64,000 bases of DNA from Burkholderia diffusa (GCF_001718315.1 NZ_CP013362.1:1550001-1614000), one strand, 5' to 3'; shown: positions 52,519 through 61,193, counted from the first letter of the stretch. Notes: generated from the sequence alone by a model not told the origin. Numbers and translations: made by a program.

Positions 52519-53696
52519 CTCTCACGACCATCGCACCCACTATCGACGCGAACGGCATCACCGCGCCGACGTACGCGGACGTGTTTGCGTATCTACAGGA
52601 TCAGTTCCGCTCGATCTACGGCGCCGACACGTACCTGGAGCCGGACAGTCAGGACGGGCAGATGCTAGGCGTGTTCGCGAAGGCGATCAGTGACGCAAAT
52701 TCGGTGGCGATCGCGATCTACCGATCGTTCAGCCCGGCGACGGCGCAGGACGATGCGCTGTCGAGCAATGTCAAGATCAACGGCATTGCACGTAAGACCG
52801 CGTCGTACTCGAGCGCCGACCTGGTGCTGGTCGGGCAGGCTGGCAAGACGATTACGAACGGCGCGGCGAAGGACGCCAACGGCGTGCAATGGATGCTGCC
52901 GGCGACCGTGACGATCCCGCCGAGCGGCACGATCACCGTCACCGCCATGTGCGCGACGATCGGCGACGTGTCCGCGCGGGCCGGCACGATCAACCAAATC
53001 GCGACGCCGGCGCTGGGCTGGCAGTCGGTGACGAACCCGGCGGACGCCGCCGAGGGTGCGCCGGTTGAAAAAGATGCCGCGCTACGCCAGCGCCAGATGG
53101 TGTCGACAGCGCTTCCGTCGCTCACGGTGCTCGACGGCATCATCGGTGCGGTGGCGAATGTCGCCGGCGTCACGCGGTATGTGGCGTACGAGAACGACAC
53201 CAGCGCGACGGACGGGAACGGCATCCCGTCGCACTCGATCTCGCTCGTGGTCGAGGGCGGCGACGCGACGGCGATCGCGAATGCGATTGCAGCGAAGAAG
53301 ACGCCAGGCGCCGGTACGTACGGCACCACGGCGATCGTAGTCACGGACATCTACGGCCGCCCGATCACGATTCGGTTCTTCCGACCCGTGGCAGCGCCGA
53401 CCGGCGCCACGGTGACGATCAAGGCGCTCACCGGTTACACCAGCCAGACCGGTCAGCAGATCCAGCAGGCCGTGTCGGACTACATCAATGGCGTGCAGAT
53501 TGGCGGCGGGCTCTCCGGCAGCGTCGAATGGGGCGACGCGTTGACTGCGGCGAACAGCGTCGGCGGCGGCGTGACGTTCAAGCTGTCCGGGCTCACGCTG
53601 ACCGGGCCGCGCGGCGCCGGCGCACCCGACGTGGCGCTGCTGTTCAACGAGGCGGCGTCGTGCACGCCCGCGAATGTCACTCTGGTGGTGAACTGA
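52515..53696 (+). CDS. Baseplate J-like protein
   Basis: 393 residues from GTG 52515 (GTGA overlap). YADVFAYLQDQFRSIYGADT, DGQMLGVFAKAISDANSVAI, then EGAPVEKDAALRQRQMVSTA and GAVANVAGVTRYVAYENDTS are classical BaseplateJ motifs. Wedge component that carries the tail fibres. Confidence 0.92.
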   Translation: MTLTTIAPTIDANGITAPTYADVFAYLQDQFRSIYGADTYLEPDSQDGQMLGVFAKAISDANSVAIAIYRSFSPATAQDDALSSNVKINGIARKTASYSSADLVLVGQAGKTITNGAAKDANGVQWMLPATVTIPPSGTITVTAMCATIGDVSARAGTINQIATPALGWQSVTNPADAAEGAPVEKDAALRQRQMVSTALPSLTVLDGIIGAVANVAGVTRYVAYENDTSATDGNGIPSHSISLVVEGGDATAIANAIAAKKTPGAGTYGTTAIVVTDIYGRPITIRFFRPVAAPTGATVTIKALTGYTSQTGQQIQQAVSDYINGVQIGGGLSGSVEWGDALTAANSVGGGVTFKLSGLTLTGPRGAGAPDVALLFNEAASCTPANVTLVVN

Positions 53697-55216
53697 TGAC
53701 CGCGTCTCTTTCCGACTACGCCGCGCTCGTCACGTCCGAGCACCGCGACAAGCCGCGGTTCATGGCGACGGTCGGCGCGCTCGTGCAGCCGCTCGTCGAT
53801 CAGATTAACGTGCTGGTGAGCATGCCAGCCAAGTTCGACCTCGACAACGCGGTCGGCGTGCAGCTCGACGACGTTGGCCTCTGGGTTGGTGTGTCGCGGA
53901 AGATCCGCACGCCGCTGACTGGAATCTACTTCTCGTTCGACATCGCCGGCCTCGGGTTCGATCACGGGACATGGAAGGGGCCGTTTGATCCCGACACGGG
54001 CCTCACGGTGCTCGACGACGAGACTTATCGGCTGGTCATCCGCGCGAAGATCGGCGCGAACCACTGGGACGGGACGCTCGAATCGAGCGCGGCGATCCTC
54101 AACAGCATCTTCGGCAACCCGAGCGGCGATCTCATGTCGGTGCGCGCCAACGGCGAAGTTTTTGCTATCGGCGATGGCACCACGAAGAACTTCCCGCTGT
54201 CGTACGGCGGTGTTCAGGTTCGCCGCGTCGACAGCGCGACGCTCTATCGCAGTGACTGGCAGGGGAACCAGCAGCTCTATCCGACGGCGCGGACGAACAT
54301 CATCGCGCAGTCGTCTGCGTTCGACAACGCGGCGTGGACGAAGAACCTGTACACGATGGTGCCGGCGGCTATCTCGGCACCGGACGGCACGTTGACGGGG
54401 CAGAAGCTCGCCGATAGCGACAACACGGCGAACGTGCACACGTTGCTGTCCCCGACGAGCACCGCGCTCGGTGTTGGGGGCATCGGTTGCGCTTCGGTAT
54501 TCCTTCAACAGGGTGATCGCCCATATGCCGTTCTGCGCCTCCAGGACACTTCAAACTCGGGCAACTACTGTTACGCGGTGTTCAACCTGTCGACCGGCGC
54601 GGTCCTGCAAGCTAACGCGGCCGGAGCCGGCGCGAGCGTATCCGCGGGGATCGCGTACATCGGCGGGGGCTGGTATCGCTGCTACGTGGCTGGCATTCCG
54701 AACCCGAGCGGGAGCGGCGCCCGGATGCTTATCGGAGCACCGCTGACGAATACCAACAGCACGAACTACACGGGCGTCGCGGGGCAGGGCATCTACGTTT
54801 GGGGTTCTCAGGTTGAAGCAGGCCCGGTGCCAACCGCGTATATCCCCACAACGACGGCCCCGGTCGCGGTGACGGACTATGCTCTCAGCTCGAGCGGCGT
54901 TGCGCAGTTGGCCGTCGCTCCGGCGTCCGGCGCAAAGCTGTCGTGGACCGGGGGCGGGGCAGTGTACCGGCAGGGCACGCGAGTTTTCATCGAAGACCAC
55001 CAGGACATGTCGATGACGATCGGGATCGCGGGAAAGGTGCCTTCGGTGGTCTTCCTCGCGCTGCTCGCTGGCGGCTACATCCCTCTGAAACCCGAGGGCG
55101 TGCGGGTCAACTACACGATCGTGACCAGCGTGGACGCCGCGCCACTTTTCGGCTTCGACGTGAGCAATCAGTACATCGCCGGTTTCGATACCGGGGCATG
55201 GGGCGTACCAGCCTGA
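53696..55216 (+). CDS. DUF2612 baseplate/tail protein with inserted carbohydrate-binding-like domain
   Basis: 506 residues; its ATG overlaps the preceding stop (TGATG). The N-terminal part (SLSDYAALVTSEHRDKPRFM, DDVGLWVGVSRKIRTPLTGI, HWDGTLESSAAILNSIFGNP) and the C-terminus (DMSMTIGIAGKVPSVVFLAL) are DUF2612. Between about residues 185 and 400 lies a beta-rich insert (ARTNIIAQSSAFDNAAWTKN, GGWYRCYVAGIPNPSGSGAR, YVWGSQVEAGPVPTAYIPTT) of the concanavalin-like type seen in phage fibres. It probably contacts host polysaccharide. Confidence 0.86.
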   Translation: MTASLSDYAALVTSEHRDKPRFMATVGALVQPLVDQINVLVSMPAKFDLDNAVGVQLDDVGLWVGVSRKIRTPLTGIYFSFDIAGLGFDHGTWKGPFDPDTGLTVLDDETYRLVIRAKIGANHWDGTLESSAAILNSIFGNPSGDLMSVRANGEVFAIGDGTTKNFPLSYGGVQVRRVDSATLYRSDWQGNQQLYPTARTNIIAQSSAFDNAAWTKNLYTMVPAAISAPDGTLTGQKLADSDNTANVHTLLSPTSTALGVGGIGCASVFLQQGDRPYAVLRLQDTSNSGNYCYAVFNLSTGAVLQANAAGAGASVSAGIAYIGGGWYRCYVAGIPNPSGSGARMLIGAPLTNTNSTNYTGVAGQGIYVWGSQVEAGPVPTAYIPTTTAPVAVTDYALSSSGVAQLAVAPASGAKLSWTGGGAVYRQGTRVFIEDHQDMSMTIGIAGKVPSVVFLALLAGGYIPLKPEGVRVNYTIVTSVDAAPLFGFDVSNQYIAGFDTGAWGVPA

Positions 55217-55242
55217 GCATCCCAACGCATTTATCGCCATGA

Positions 55243-55264
55243 TCCGCCTACGCGCGGCTTTTTA
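55243..55264 (+). terminator. Weak hairpin before the tail-fibre gene
   Basis: CCGC-CTACGC-GCGG followed by CTTTTTATT. A short stem, so perhaps an attenuator between baseplate and fibre genes. Confidence 0.4.
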
Positions 55265-55279
55265 TTGCTCGGAGCACAG

Positions 55280-56296
55280 ATGGCAAACAACAACTTCAAG
55301 GCGTTTGCGGGCGCTGCCAACGCGAACGTGATGACGCAGGCAGATTACGAGGCACTCTCGGCACTGCTCACCGGTTTCCAAAGCGGCACCGCGCAGTCGC
55401 AGCAGCTCAACAAGGTGTGGCGCCAGAGCTCGATCATGGCGGCCGTGCTCGCGCAGTTCATCGTCGACCTTTCCGGTCAGGATGCGATCGACGATGGGAC
55501 GACGGCTACGCTGCTCACAAACCTGAAAGCCGCTATCCAGGCGCAGTCAGCCGCAGTGGTCGGCCAAGCGCGCAATGTCAGCATGTCGGTAGCGGCGGCG
55601 TCTAGCACTGCGACGTTCACTGCGGATGAGATCGTCGTGGGATCCGCACTTGGAGGTAAGAAGTATGTACTCGGTGCATTCAACAAGACGGTCAACCTCA
55701 CTGCGACAGGCGCGGGCGGCATGGATGCGGGCAGCGCGCCGGCGAATGGATTCGTTGCACTGTATGCGATCTACAACCCGACAACACAGGCAACCGCATT
55801 GCTTGCGACGAACGCGACTAGTGCAGCGGTTCCGAATGTCTATAGTGCTGGCAATGCACCCGCTGGCTATACGGCAAGTGCATTAGTTAGCGTGTGGCCG
55901 ACGAGCAGCAACGGTCAATTTATTGCAGGGTATCAAGTCGATCGACAAATCTCTCTCGTAACGACCGTTGCGGCATCGACGACGAGCCAGATCACTACTC
56001 TGACTGCTTTGACTATTGCGGTTCCGAAAAACGCCAGGACCATCAGTGGTTGGGCGAGCGTCAATAGTTTGAATGGCGTGAATGCGCAGACGAACGTCTC
56101 TGGAAGCGCCTCGACTACGACGCTCGGTATCGGTCTTCAACAAATTGCCGGTTCCTCGACCAATTCAGGCGTTACGAGCGCGGGTTCTTTCAACGATATT
56201 CCCCTGATTACTCCGCAAACTGTCTATTGGTCGTCGTATCTTTCATCAGGGACGTTTAACCAAGGAATTTTGTATCTGAGCAAATACACATTCTAA
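55280..56296 (+). CDS. Tail fibre protein
   Basis: 338 residues from ATG 55280 with a GGAG site. ANNNFKAFAGAANANVMTQA, DYEALSALLTGFQSGTAQSQ, then QLNKVWRQSSIMAAVLAQFI is a conserved N-terminal baseplate-attachment module of Burkholderia phage fibres. The rest is Thr/Ser/Ala-rich and beta-structured. Its last part is AT-richer than the rest, consistent with exchange of the receptor-binding tip. Confidence 0.84.
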   Translation: MANNNFKAFAGAANANVMTQADYEALSALLTGFQSGTAQSQQLNKVWRQSSIMAAVLAQFIVDLSGQDAIDDGTTATLLTNLKAAIQAQSAAVVGQARNVSMSVAAASSTATFTADEIVVGSALGGKKYVLGAFNKTVNLTATGAGGMDAGSAPANGFVALYAIYNPTTQATALLATNATSAAVPNVYSAGNAPAGYTASALVSVWPTSSNGQFIAGYQVDRQISLVTTVAASTTSQITTLTALTIAVPKNARTISGWASVNSLNGVNAQTNVSGSASTTTLGIGLQQIAGSSTNSGVTSAGSFNDIPLITPQTVYWSSYLSSGTFNQGILYLSKYTF

Positions 56297-56305
56297 GGAG
56301 GAACT

Positions 56306-56494
56306 TTGGTTACCCTAAATGTACAGTTCGCGGATAGCAAAGAGCAGGTGATCATTGCCTACTTTGCATCTCCGCAAGATGCCGCTGTTTATGCAAATTC
56401 GGGGACCGTGTCAACCGATGATGCCAGATGGGCAGCCTTTTACCGCGCGCTGCCTGACGAGGTGGCCGGTTATTTCCCGGCTCCGAATAGCTAG
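56306..56494 (+). CDS. Small protein downstream of tail fibre
   Basis: 62 residues from a TTG at 56306 with a perfect AAGGAGG site. VTLNVQFADSKEQVIIAYFA and a C-terminal YRALPDEVAGYFPAPNS. Possibly a fibre assembly helper by position. The stop overlaps the end of the convergent acyltransferase gene by 4 bp. Confidence 0.65.
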   Translation: MVTLNVQFADSKEQVIIAYFASPQDAAVYANSGTVSTDDARWAAFYRALPDEVAGYFPAPNS

Positions 56495-57465
56495 CCCCCG
56501 ACAGCCTGCGCTTCAATGCGAGGAGCGCCCCGCATGCGGTACCGGATCGCGATCGCAGGGCGCTCCACGAAATAGTAGCTTACTGCGGCGAGGGAAATTG
56601 ACGTGGCCATGAAAGCGGCCCGGTGCACCCACGAATGCACCGACACGCCGATTATCATTTCCACGTAGATGAGCACGTAGTGATTGAGATAGACGCCGTA
56701 GCTCAGATTGCCGGCGATCTGGTCTATGCGTCCCGTTTTCATTCGAGAAAGGAAATAGACGACCGGGATGCCCGCCACAATGCCGGCAAGAATCTCGATG
56801 TTGTAGCCTATCCGGTAGTTCGGGAATCCGATCCACATGGCAATCATTGCCAGTGCTACACACCAGATTGCGGCGGTCTCCTGGAGTCGCTCGGTTCGAA
56901 TGTAACTTCCCGCAATGAACATAAAGAGCGTGCCAGGCAATAATCTATATCCAAACACATCCGGGTCGAGATGTCCGGTCAGCGCGTATGCGAAGAAAGC
57001 GAGAGAGCAAATACATGCTACGCCGCGCAGTCGGAATAGAAGTACGAAAGGGAATGCAGCGTAGAAGGTGAATTCAAGCCCGAGCGACCAACTTGGTGGC
57101 AGCACGAGCGCATGCGGGATTAGGTACATGTAGTAGCCCGTCGGCAGCATGAGTGCATTGAGCAGGGCCGTCCAGGCGTTCAACTCGGTGAGGTTCCAGT
57201 CCTGTATGTGGAAGATTTTCGCGAGCGCTATTCCGGCTCCCAAATAGAACAGGAATTGCGGGAACAGACGTAACGCCCGATCCAGGGCGAACATCGGCAA
57301 CTGCTGCACGCTCGCATAGTACTTTTCGATTAGGGCGGTGGTCACGTAACCGCTCATGAGAAAGAACGATACGACGGCAAATACGCCGGGGTTGTGTCCG
57401 TTGACGGTCACGCCCGTGTGGGAGGCGACAACGAGCAGGGCTAGCAAGAGCCGGAATGTGCCCAT
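56491..57465 (-). CDS. Acyltransferase-3 family (OafA-like) membrane O-acyltransferase
   Basis: 324 residues with about ten hydrophobic helices. The N-terminal helix carries the family RX10H motif (FRLLLALLVVASH, Arg5 and His16). FFLMSGYVTTALI, PPSWSLGLEFTFYAAFPFVL and SYGVYLNHYVLIY are further typical motifs. Phage-borne members acetylate O-antigen or other surface glycans and so change phage receptors. It lies antisense right after the fibre genes, next to an SGNH lipoprotein gene. Confidence 0.9.
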   Translation of the reverse strand: MGTFRLLLALLVVASHTGVTVNGHNPGVFAVVSFFLMSGYVTTALIEKYYASVQQLPMFALDRALRLFPQFLFYLGAGIALAKIFHIQDWNLTELNAWTALLNALMLPTGYYMYLIPHALVLPPSWSLGLEFTFYAAFPFVLLFRLRGVACICSLAFFAYALTGHLDPDVFGYRLLPGTLFMFIAGSYIRTERLQETAAIWCVALAMIAMWIGFPNYRIGYNIEILAGIVAGIPVVYFLSRMKTGRIDQIAGNLSYGVYLNHYVLIYVEMIIGVSVHSWVHRAAFMATSISLAAVSYYFVERPAIAIRYRMRGAPRIEAQAVGG

Positions 57466-57551
57466 GATCCAGGATGGTGACGAAAAACGGCAATTTTACA
57501 GGGCATTGCCTTGCATCTACGTAGCCGTCGTGGCGTTTCGCACAATGCGGG

Positions 57552-58298
57552 CTATTGCATGGACTGCACCAGCGGCATCAGAACGGCAGCCTCTCGATGC
57601 GCCTTGATCTTGTACAAGGTATCGCTCGGGTGGACGCAGTCTATGAGCATGGACTGCCAGTTTGGCAGGCTCGCGATGAAATCGTAATGCTCGATAAGTG
57701 TCACGCCTTGCTGTTTGGCGACGTCGCGCATAACGCTGACGTAGGCGCCGACGTTTGGCATTTTTGGATCACAGACGGGATTGGGTTCCTCGAGGACTGG
57801 CGTTTTGCCCGTTGCTCGCACGACTGCGATCCAGTTCGTCAGGTCTGCAGCGTACTGGTCGATAGTGCGGCCCATCGAGTCGTTGACCGCATAGTTCGCG
57901 AGCACGATTTGCGCTGTGCTGTTGGCGGCCAGACGCGTGGCGAATGGTTGGGTGTAGTAGGGAGGCGTACCCTCCAGGGAGTCGATCGCCTTCGCCCCCG
58001 ACGACCCGTTGTTTTGAACCGCGACAGTGCTGCCGAGCTTCGCCTGAAGATCTTCCTGCAGGACGGCGACAGCGTTGCTGGAGCTCTGGATATAAGAGCC
58101 GTTCGCAGCAGTGCCCGCATATCCCCAGATTAGGGAGTCGCCTTCGGCGTCAATGGTGATGTGGCGCGTCATCGGAGATGGTGGTGACGTCTGTTGAGCC
58201 GAGTTGGTCGGGTTTTGTTCTGCCGAGTCTCCGCCACCCCCACATCCGCTACAGGAGACAACGAGCGTCCCCAGCAGAGACGCGATAACGCCTTTCAT
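57552..58298 (-). CDS. SGNH/GDSL-type esterase lipoprotein
   Basis: 248 residues from ATG 58298 (GGAAG site). N-terminal lipoprotein-type signal MKGVIASLLGTLVVSCSGCG. SGNH blocks: block I EGDSLIWGY, block II NNGSSGAKAIDS, block III NYAVNDSMG, block V DCVHPS, giving a complete Ser-Asp-His triad. It should act in the periplasm on acyl esters, perhaps on glycans modified by the neighbouring acyltransferase. Confidence 0.88.
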   Translation of the reverse strand: MKGVIASLLGTLVVSCSGCGGGGDSAEQNPTNSAQQTSPPSPMTRHITIDAEGDSLIWGYAGTAANGSYIQSSSNAVAVLQEDLQAKLGSTVAVQNNGSSGAKAIDSLEGTPPYYTQPFATRLAANSTAQIVLANYAVNDSMGRTIDQYAADLTNWIAVVRATGKTPVLEEPNPVCDPKMPNVGAYVSVMRDVAKQQGVTLIEHYDFIASLPNWQSMLIDCVHPSDTLYKIKAHREAAVLMPLVQSMQ

Positions 58299-58420
58299 AG
58301 CGGCGCTTCCTTTGGGTTTACGCAGTTTGGTCGACATTGTAGCGAACCTCCATATGGGAATAGATGCGCGGGGAAAGCAGAGACGTTTCATTCACACGCT
58401 GTTTCGTGTGAATTTCAATT

Positions 58421-58443
58421 CGCCGCTCACGAGCGGCGTTTTT
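58421..58443 (+). terminator. Intrinsic terminator before lysis cassette
   Basis: CGCCGCT, loop, AGCGGCG, TTTTT. A second dyad TTCACACG / CGTGTGAA lies just upstream (58391-58412). Together they separate the inverted pair from the lysis genes. Confidence 0.75.
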
Positions 58444-58459
58444 CGTTTACGGGGAATCG

Positions 58460-58642
58460 ATGAAGAGCGATCTCGCGACGAGCGCTGCAAAGGTGGCGCC
58501 TGCAGTGGGGAGCAATTTCTGGTTGTGGCTGACTAGCCACGACATCAACTGGTGGGTAGCCGTCGCGACGATCGCGTACATCGGCCTGCAGGCGTACTAC
58601 CTGATCAAGAACAAGGGGAAGAGGGCACTGCTCGATGGCTAA
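58460..58642 (+). CDS. Holin-like small membrane protein
   Basis: 60 residues. One clear helix, WWVAVATIAYIGLQAYYLI, flanked by charged ends (KNKGKRALLDG). Directly upstream of and overlapping the SAR-endolysin gene, so a holin or pinholin role is inferred from position, size and topology. Confidence 0.75.
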   Translation: MKSDLATSAAKVAPAVGSNFWLWLTSHDINWWVAVATIAYIGLQAYYLIKNKGKRALLDG

Positions 58643-59132
58643 CGTACCGAAGAAGACACTCGCTGGTGTTGTGGGGGCTGCTGCGGCAGCCCTTCTTTTT
58701 TCCATGGTTCCGAAGTTCGAGGGGCTCGAGCTCGTCGCACGGCCGGATCCGATCGGGATCGTCACGGCGTGCAACGGCGACACGAAGGACGTGCGAGCCG
58801 GCCAGCGCTTCACGCCGGAGGAATGCCGTACGCGCCTCGAGCAACGGCTCATCCAGCACGCCGAGCCAGTCCTGAAGTGCACGCCGGTTCTGAAGGGGCA
58901 CACGTACCAGCTCGCGGCCGCGGTCAGCTTCGCCTACAACGTCGGCGCGGGCGCGTACTGTGGCAGCACGACGGCGAAGCGGTTCAACGCGGGCGATTGG
59001 AAGGGCGCGTGCCGCGCACTGAACGAGGCGGATAACGGCCGGCCGCAGTGGGTGACAGCCGGCGGCCGTGTGCTGCCGGGTCTGGTGAAGCGACGCGCTG
59101 AAGAGCGTGCACTGTGCGAGCGCGGCCTATGA
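58635..59132 (+). CDS. SAR endolysin, GH24 lysozyme (phage R21-like)
   Basis: 165 residues. The N-terminal weakly hydrophobic signal-anchor-release segment (LAGVVGAAAAALLFSMV) precedes the T4-type lysozyme site: the Glu in KFEG, Asp in PDPIG and Thr in NGDT form the E-8-D-5-T triad. Six cysteines allow disulfide changes on release, as in P1 and R21 Lyz. Cleaves peptidoglycan at lysis. Confidence 0.91.
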   Translation: MANVPKKTLAGVVGAAAAALLFSMVPKFEGLELVARPDPIGIVTACNGDTKDVRAGQRFTPEECRTRLEQRLIQHAEPVLKCTPVLKGHTYQLAAAVSFAYNVGAGAYCGSTTAKRFNAGDWKGACRALNEADNGRPQWVTAGGRVLPGLVKRRAEERALCERGL

Positions 59133-59674
59133 CGACGAAAACCCATGAGACGCGACGCACGCTCGCGGAGGATGTCTTTTATCCCGACCACGAGCCGCGC
59201 ACCGAATCGCCGACGTTCCGCGCGAGCAAGCGCACGATGAAGGCGGCCGGCGGCTACGTCTGCGCGGTGTGTGGTGATGACCAGGCTGTTGAGTCGCATC
59301 ACCGGTTCTTCGAGTGGGCGTTCTCGCACGCGATCGACTGGAAGTGGATCCGCGGCGTTGCGCTGAACCAGATCGACACGATGTTCAGCCACAAGCTGCA
59401 GCGCGTTGTGCCGATCCCACGCCAGCACCCGGTCTGGGACGTGATCAAGCTGACGCAGGGCTTCGACTGGGAGGCGTTCGACCCGGCGCGGCCGGAGGCA
59501 TTTGTCGACTCGACCTACAACCAACTGCTGCTGTGCGCGCTCCATCACCGGGGCAAGGATCACGGCCGGCATGAAGAAAGTGATCCGGTCTGGAGCGTGC
59601 AGGCGTTCCTGCTGCCGGGCTTCGTCTACTCGCCGGACGAATTGAAGCAGCTGCATGCGAAGGAGCGGAAATGA
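59129..59674 (+). CDS. HNH-like zinc-finger protein within lysis cassette
   Basis: 181 residues, ATG overlapping the endolysin stop. GGYVCAVCGDDQAVESHHRF has CxxC plus His pairs, and LLLCALHHRGKDHGRHEESD a second Cys/His set, so a treble-clef HNH-like fold is plausible. It may be a packaging-associated nuclease displaced into the lysis module. Conserved catalytic Asn is not obvious. Confidence 0.68.
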   Translation: MTTKTHETRRTLAEDVFYPDHEPRTESPTFRASKRTMKAAGGYVCAVCGDDQAVESHHRFFEWAFSHAIDWKWIRGVALNQIDTMFSHKLQRVVPIPRQHPVWDVIKLTQGFDWEAFDPARPEAFVDSTYNQLLLCALHHRGKDHGRHEESDPVWSVQAFLLPGFVYSPDELKQLHAKERK

Positions 59675-60147
59675 CCTGGCTCGACGCCCGATTATGGCTT
59701 GCCGTCATTTTGGCGGCGATCGTCGGCCTCGCCGGCGGGTACTTCAAGGGGCACGCCGACGGCGTGCGCACCACCGCCGCGGCGGCGCAGAAGGCGCAGC
59801 TCGACGCCGTCGCAGCCGCGCGCGCCGAGGAACAACGCCGCATCGCGGCACAATCGGAGATCGCAAAGGATGCGAACCAACAGCGTACTGCCGCACTCGC
59901 GGATGCTTTTGCTGCTCGCGCTGCCGCTGGCGGCCTGCACCAGCGTGTCGACCAGCTCGTCGCAGCCGCCCGCCATTCCGCCGCTTCCGCCGCAAGCCCG
60001 GCAACCGGAGACGCCCTTGATCTGCTTGCCGACGTGCTCGGCCGCGCTGACCAACGCGCGGGCGAACTGGCAGAGTATGCTGACCGCGCCCGCATCGCCG
60101 GCCAGCAGTGCGAACGCGACTACGACGCGCTGACGGCGCCTCACTGA
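59671..60147 (+). CDS. Rz-like inner-membrane spanin
   Basis: 158 residues, overlapping the previous stop. N-terminal helix LWLAVILAAIVGLAGGYFKG followed by a long Ala/Gln/Glu-rich coiled coil (AARAEEQRRIAAQSEIAKDA) and a C-terminal helix with YADRARIAGQQCERDYDALT. Type II signal-anchored i-spanin; contains the Rz1 gene in another frame. Confidence 0.9.
   Translation: MTWLDARLWLAVILAAIVGLAGGYFKGHADGVRTTAAAAQKAQLDAVAAARAEEQRRIAAQSEIAKDANQQRTAALADAFAARAAAGGLHQRVDQLVAAARHSAASAASPATGDALDLLADVLGRADQRAGELAEYADRARIAGQQCERDYDALTAPH
59870..60133 (+). CDS. Rz1-like outer-membrane spanin lipoprotein (embedded in Rz)
   Basis: 87 residues from ATG 59870 (ATG 59903 would be 76) in the +1 frame wholly inside Rz. 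MLLLLALPLAACTSVSTSSS is a lipoprotein signal with lipobox LAAC, followed by the Pro-rich QPPAIPPLPPQARQPETP typical of Rz1. With Rz it fuses inner and outer membranes at lysis. Confidence 0.82.
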   Translation: MRTNSVLPHSRMLLLLALPLAACTSVSTSSSQPPAIPPLPPQARQPETPLICLPTCSAALTNARANWQSMLTAPASPASSANATTTR

Positions 60148-60180
60148 TTGCCTGGATAGAGGCTTCCATCCTTCATCGCT

Positions 60181-60438
60181 TCAGTCTTCGGCTTGCCTAG
60201 CCTCATCCTGCAAGATCAATCGCAGCTTATGGAGAGCCGCGAGGTGGCCGCCTACGTCTTCGGACCAGACCTTCTGAACCGTTTGGCGCAGGTTCTCCGC
60301 GTCCCTGAACTGGCGTCGACACCGGGCGATCTCGAGGATCAGGCGTCGTACCTCATGGCCCTCCGGGTAGCGCCGCCACATCTGGCGTAGCTCGCGATTG
60401 GTCGGCGATTGGAAGGATGGGAGCGGCTGGCGAAGCAT
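60181..60438 (-). CDS. Small hypothetical protein beside LexA box 2
   Basis: 85 residues, ATG 60438, reading away from the SRAP gene. SPTNRELRQMWRRYPEGHEV, RRLILEIARCRRQFRDAENL; basic and helical. Its start lies 18 bp from the LexA box, so it could be SOS-controlled. No family recognised. Confidence 0.65.
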   Translation of the reverse strand: MLRQPLPSFQSPTNRELRQMWRRYPEGHEVRRLILEIARCRRQFRDAENLRQTVQKVWSEDVGGHLAALHKLRLILQDEARQAED

Positions 60439-60455
60439 GGTCGGGCGAAATTATG

Positions 60456-60471
60456 CTGTATGGATATACAG
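60456..60471. promoter_or_regulatory. LexA (SOS) box 2 between divergent genes
   Basis: CTGT-ATGGATAT-ACAG, perfect half sites and spacing, 51 bp upstream of the SRAP ATG and 18 bp upstream of the minus-strand gene. Confidence 0.82.
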
Positions 60472-60521
60472 TGTATCCCGGGGTAAGATGGTTCCGTCAA
60501 GGATGAAAATCGGGGACGGCA

Positions 60522-61193
60522 ATGTGCACGAATTATGTGGCGCCCGGCGAGGATCCCGGGCTGAGCGAGCTGCGCATCGACAGCTTCGTCGATCTGTACC
60601 GCTGGCATCCGTGGAAGCCTGAGATCTATCAGGACTATGACGCGCCGATCGTCGCGAGCATCGACGGGCAGTTCAAGCCGCTGATCGCCGGCTTCGGTTT
60701 CTGGCCACGCGCGCTGCAGAAGGCCAACGTCGAGAAGGCGAAGGAGCAGGGCAAGAAACCGCCGATCATGCGGAGCACGATGAACGTGCGCGACGACAAC
60801 CTCGGGAAGTCGCCGCTGTACGCGCCGGCATGGCGCGCGGGGCGCCGCTGCCTGATTCCGGCGAAGTGGATCTACGAGCCCAACTGGGAGACTGGCAAGC
60901 ACGTGCGCTACCGGATCGGGTTGGCCGGCTGGCGGCCACTCTGCGTCGCTGGCATCTGGCGCACGCTACAGTACCCGGATGACGTCGAGCGTCACACCAT
61001 GGCGATGATCACCGTGAACGCCGACGAGCATCCGATCATGAAGCACATGCACCGGCCCGGCGATGAGAAGCGCTCGGTCGTCATCATGCAACCAGAAGAC
61101 TGGGATGAATGGCTCACGACGTCGAACGTCGAGGCGGCGCGCGCCATGCTGCAACTCTTTCCGGCCGCGGACATGGCGGCAGAGCCGGCGTGA
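60522..61193 (+). CDS. SRAP (YedK/HMCES-type) abasic-site crosslinking protein
   Basis: 223 residues. The catalytic Cys is residue 2 (MCTNYVAPGEDPG). RPGDEKRSVVIMQ, EHPIMKHMHRPG with the active-site His, PAWRAGRRCLIPAKWIYEPN and RSTMNVRDDN complete the SRAP fold. Family members form a thiazolidine crosslink with abasic sites in ssDNA and protect them. It lies behind a perfect LexA box, fitting a DNA-damage role. Confidence 0.92.
   Translation: MCTNYVAPGEDPGLSELRIDSFVDLYRWHPWKPEIYQDYDAPIVASIDGQFKPLIAGFGFWPRALQKANVEKAKEQGKKPPIMRSTMNVRDDNLGKSPLYAPAWRAGRRCLIPAKWIYEPNWETGKHVRYRIGLAGWRPLCVAGIWRTLQYPDDVERHTMAMITVNADEHPIMKHMHRPGDEKRSVVIMQPEDWDEWLTTSNVEAARAMLQLFPAADMAAEPA

Noticed and set aside
56299..56312. 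GGAACTTTGGTTAC, 11 of 14 bases like the immunity operator
   Set aside because: It overlaps the ribosome site and start of the 62-residue gene, has no second copy and lacks the outer half-site bases; probably chance.
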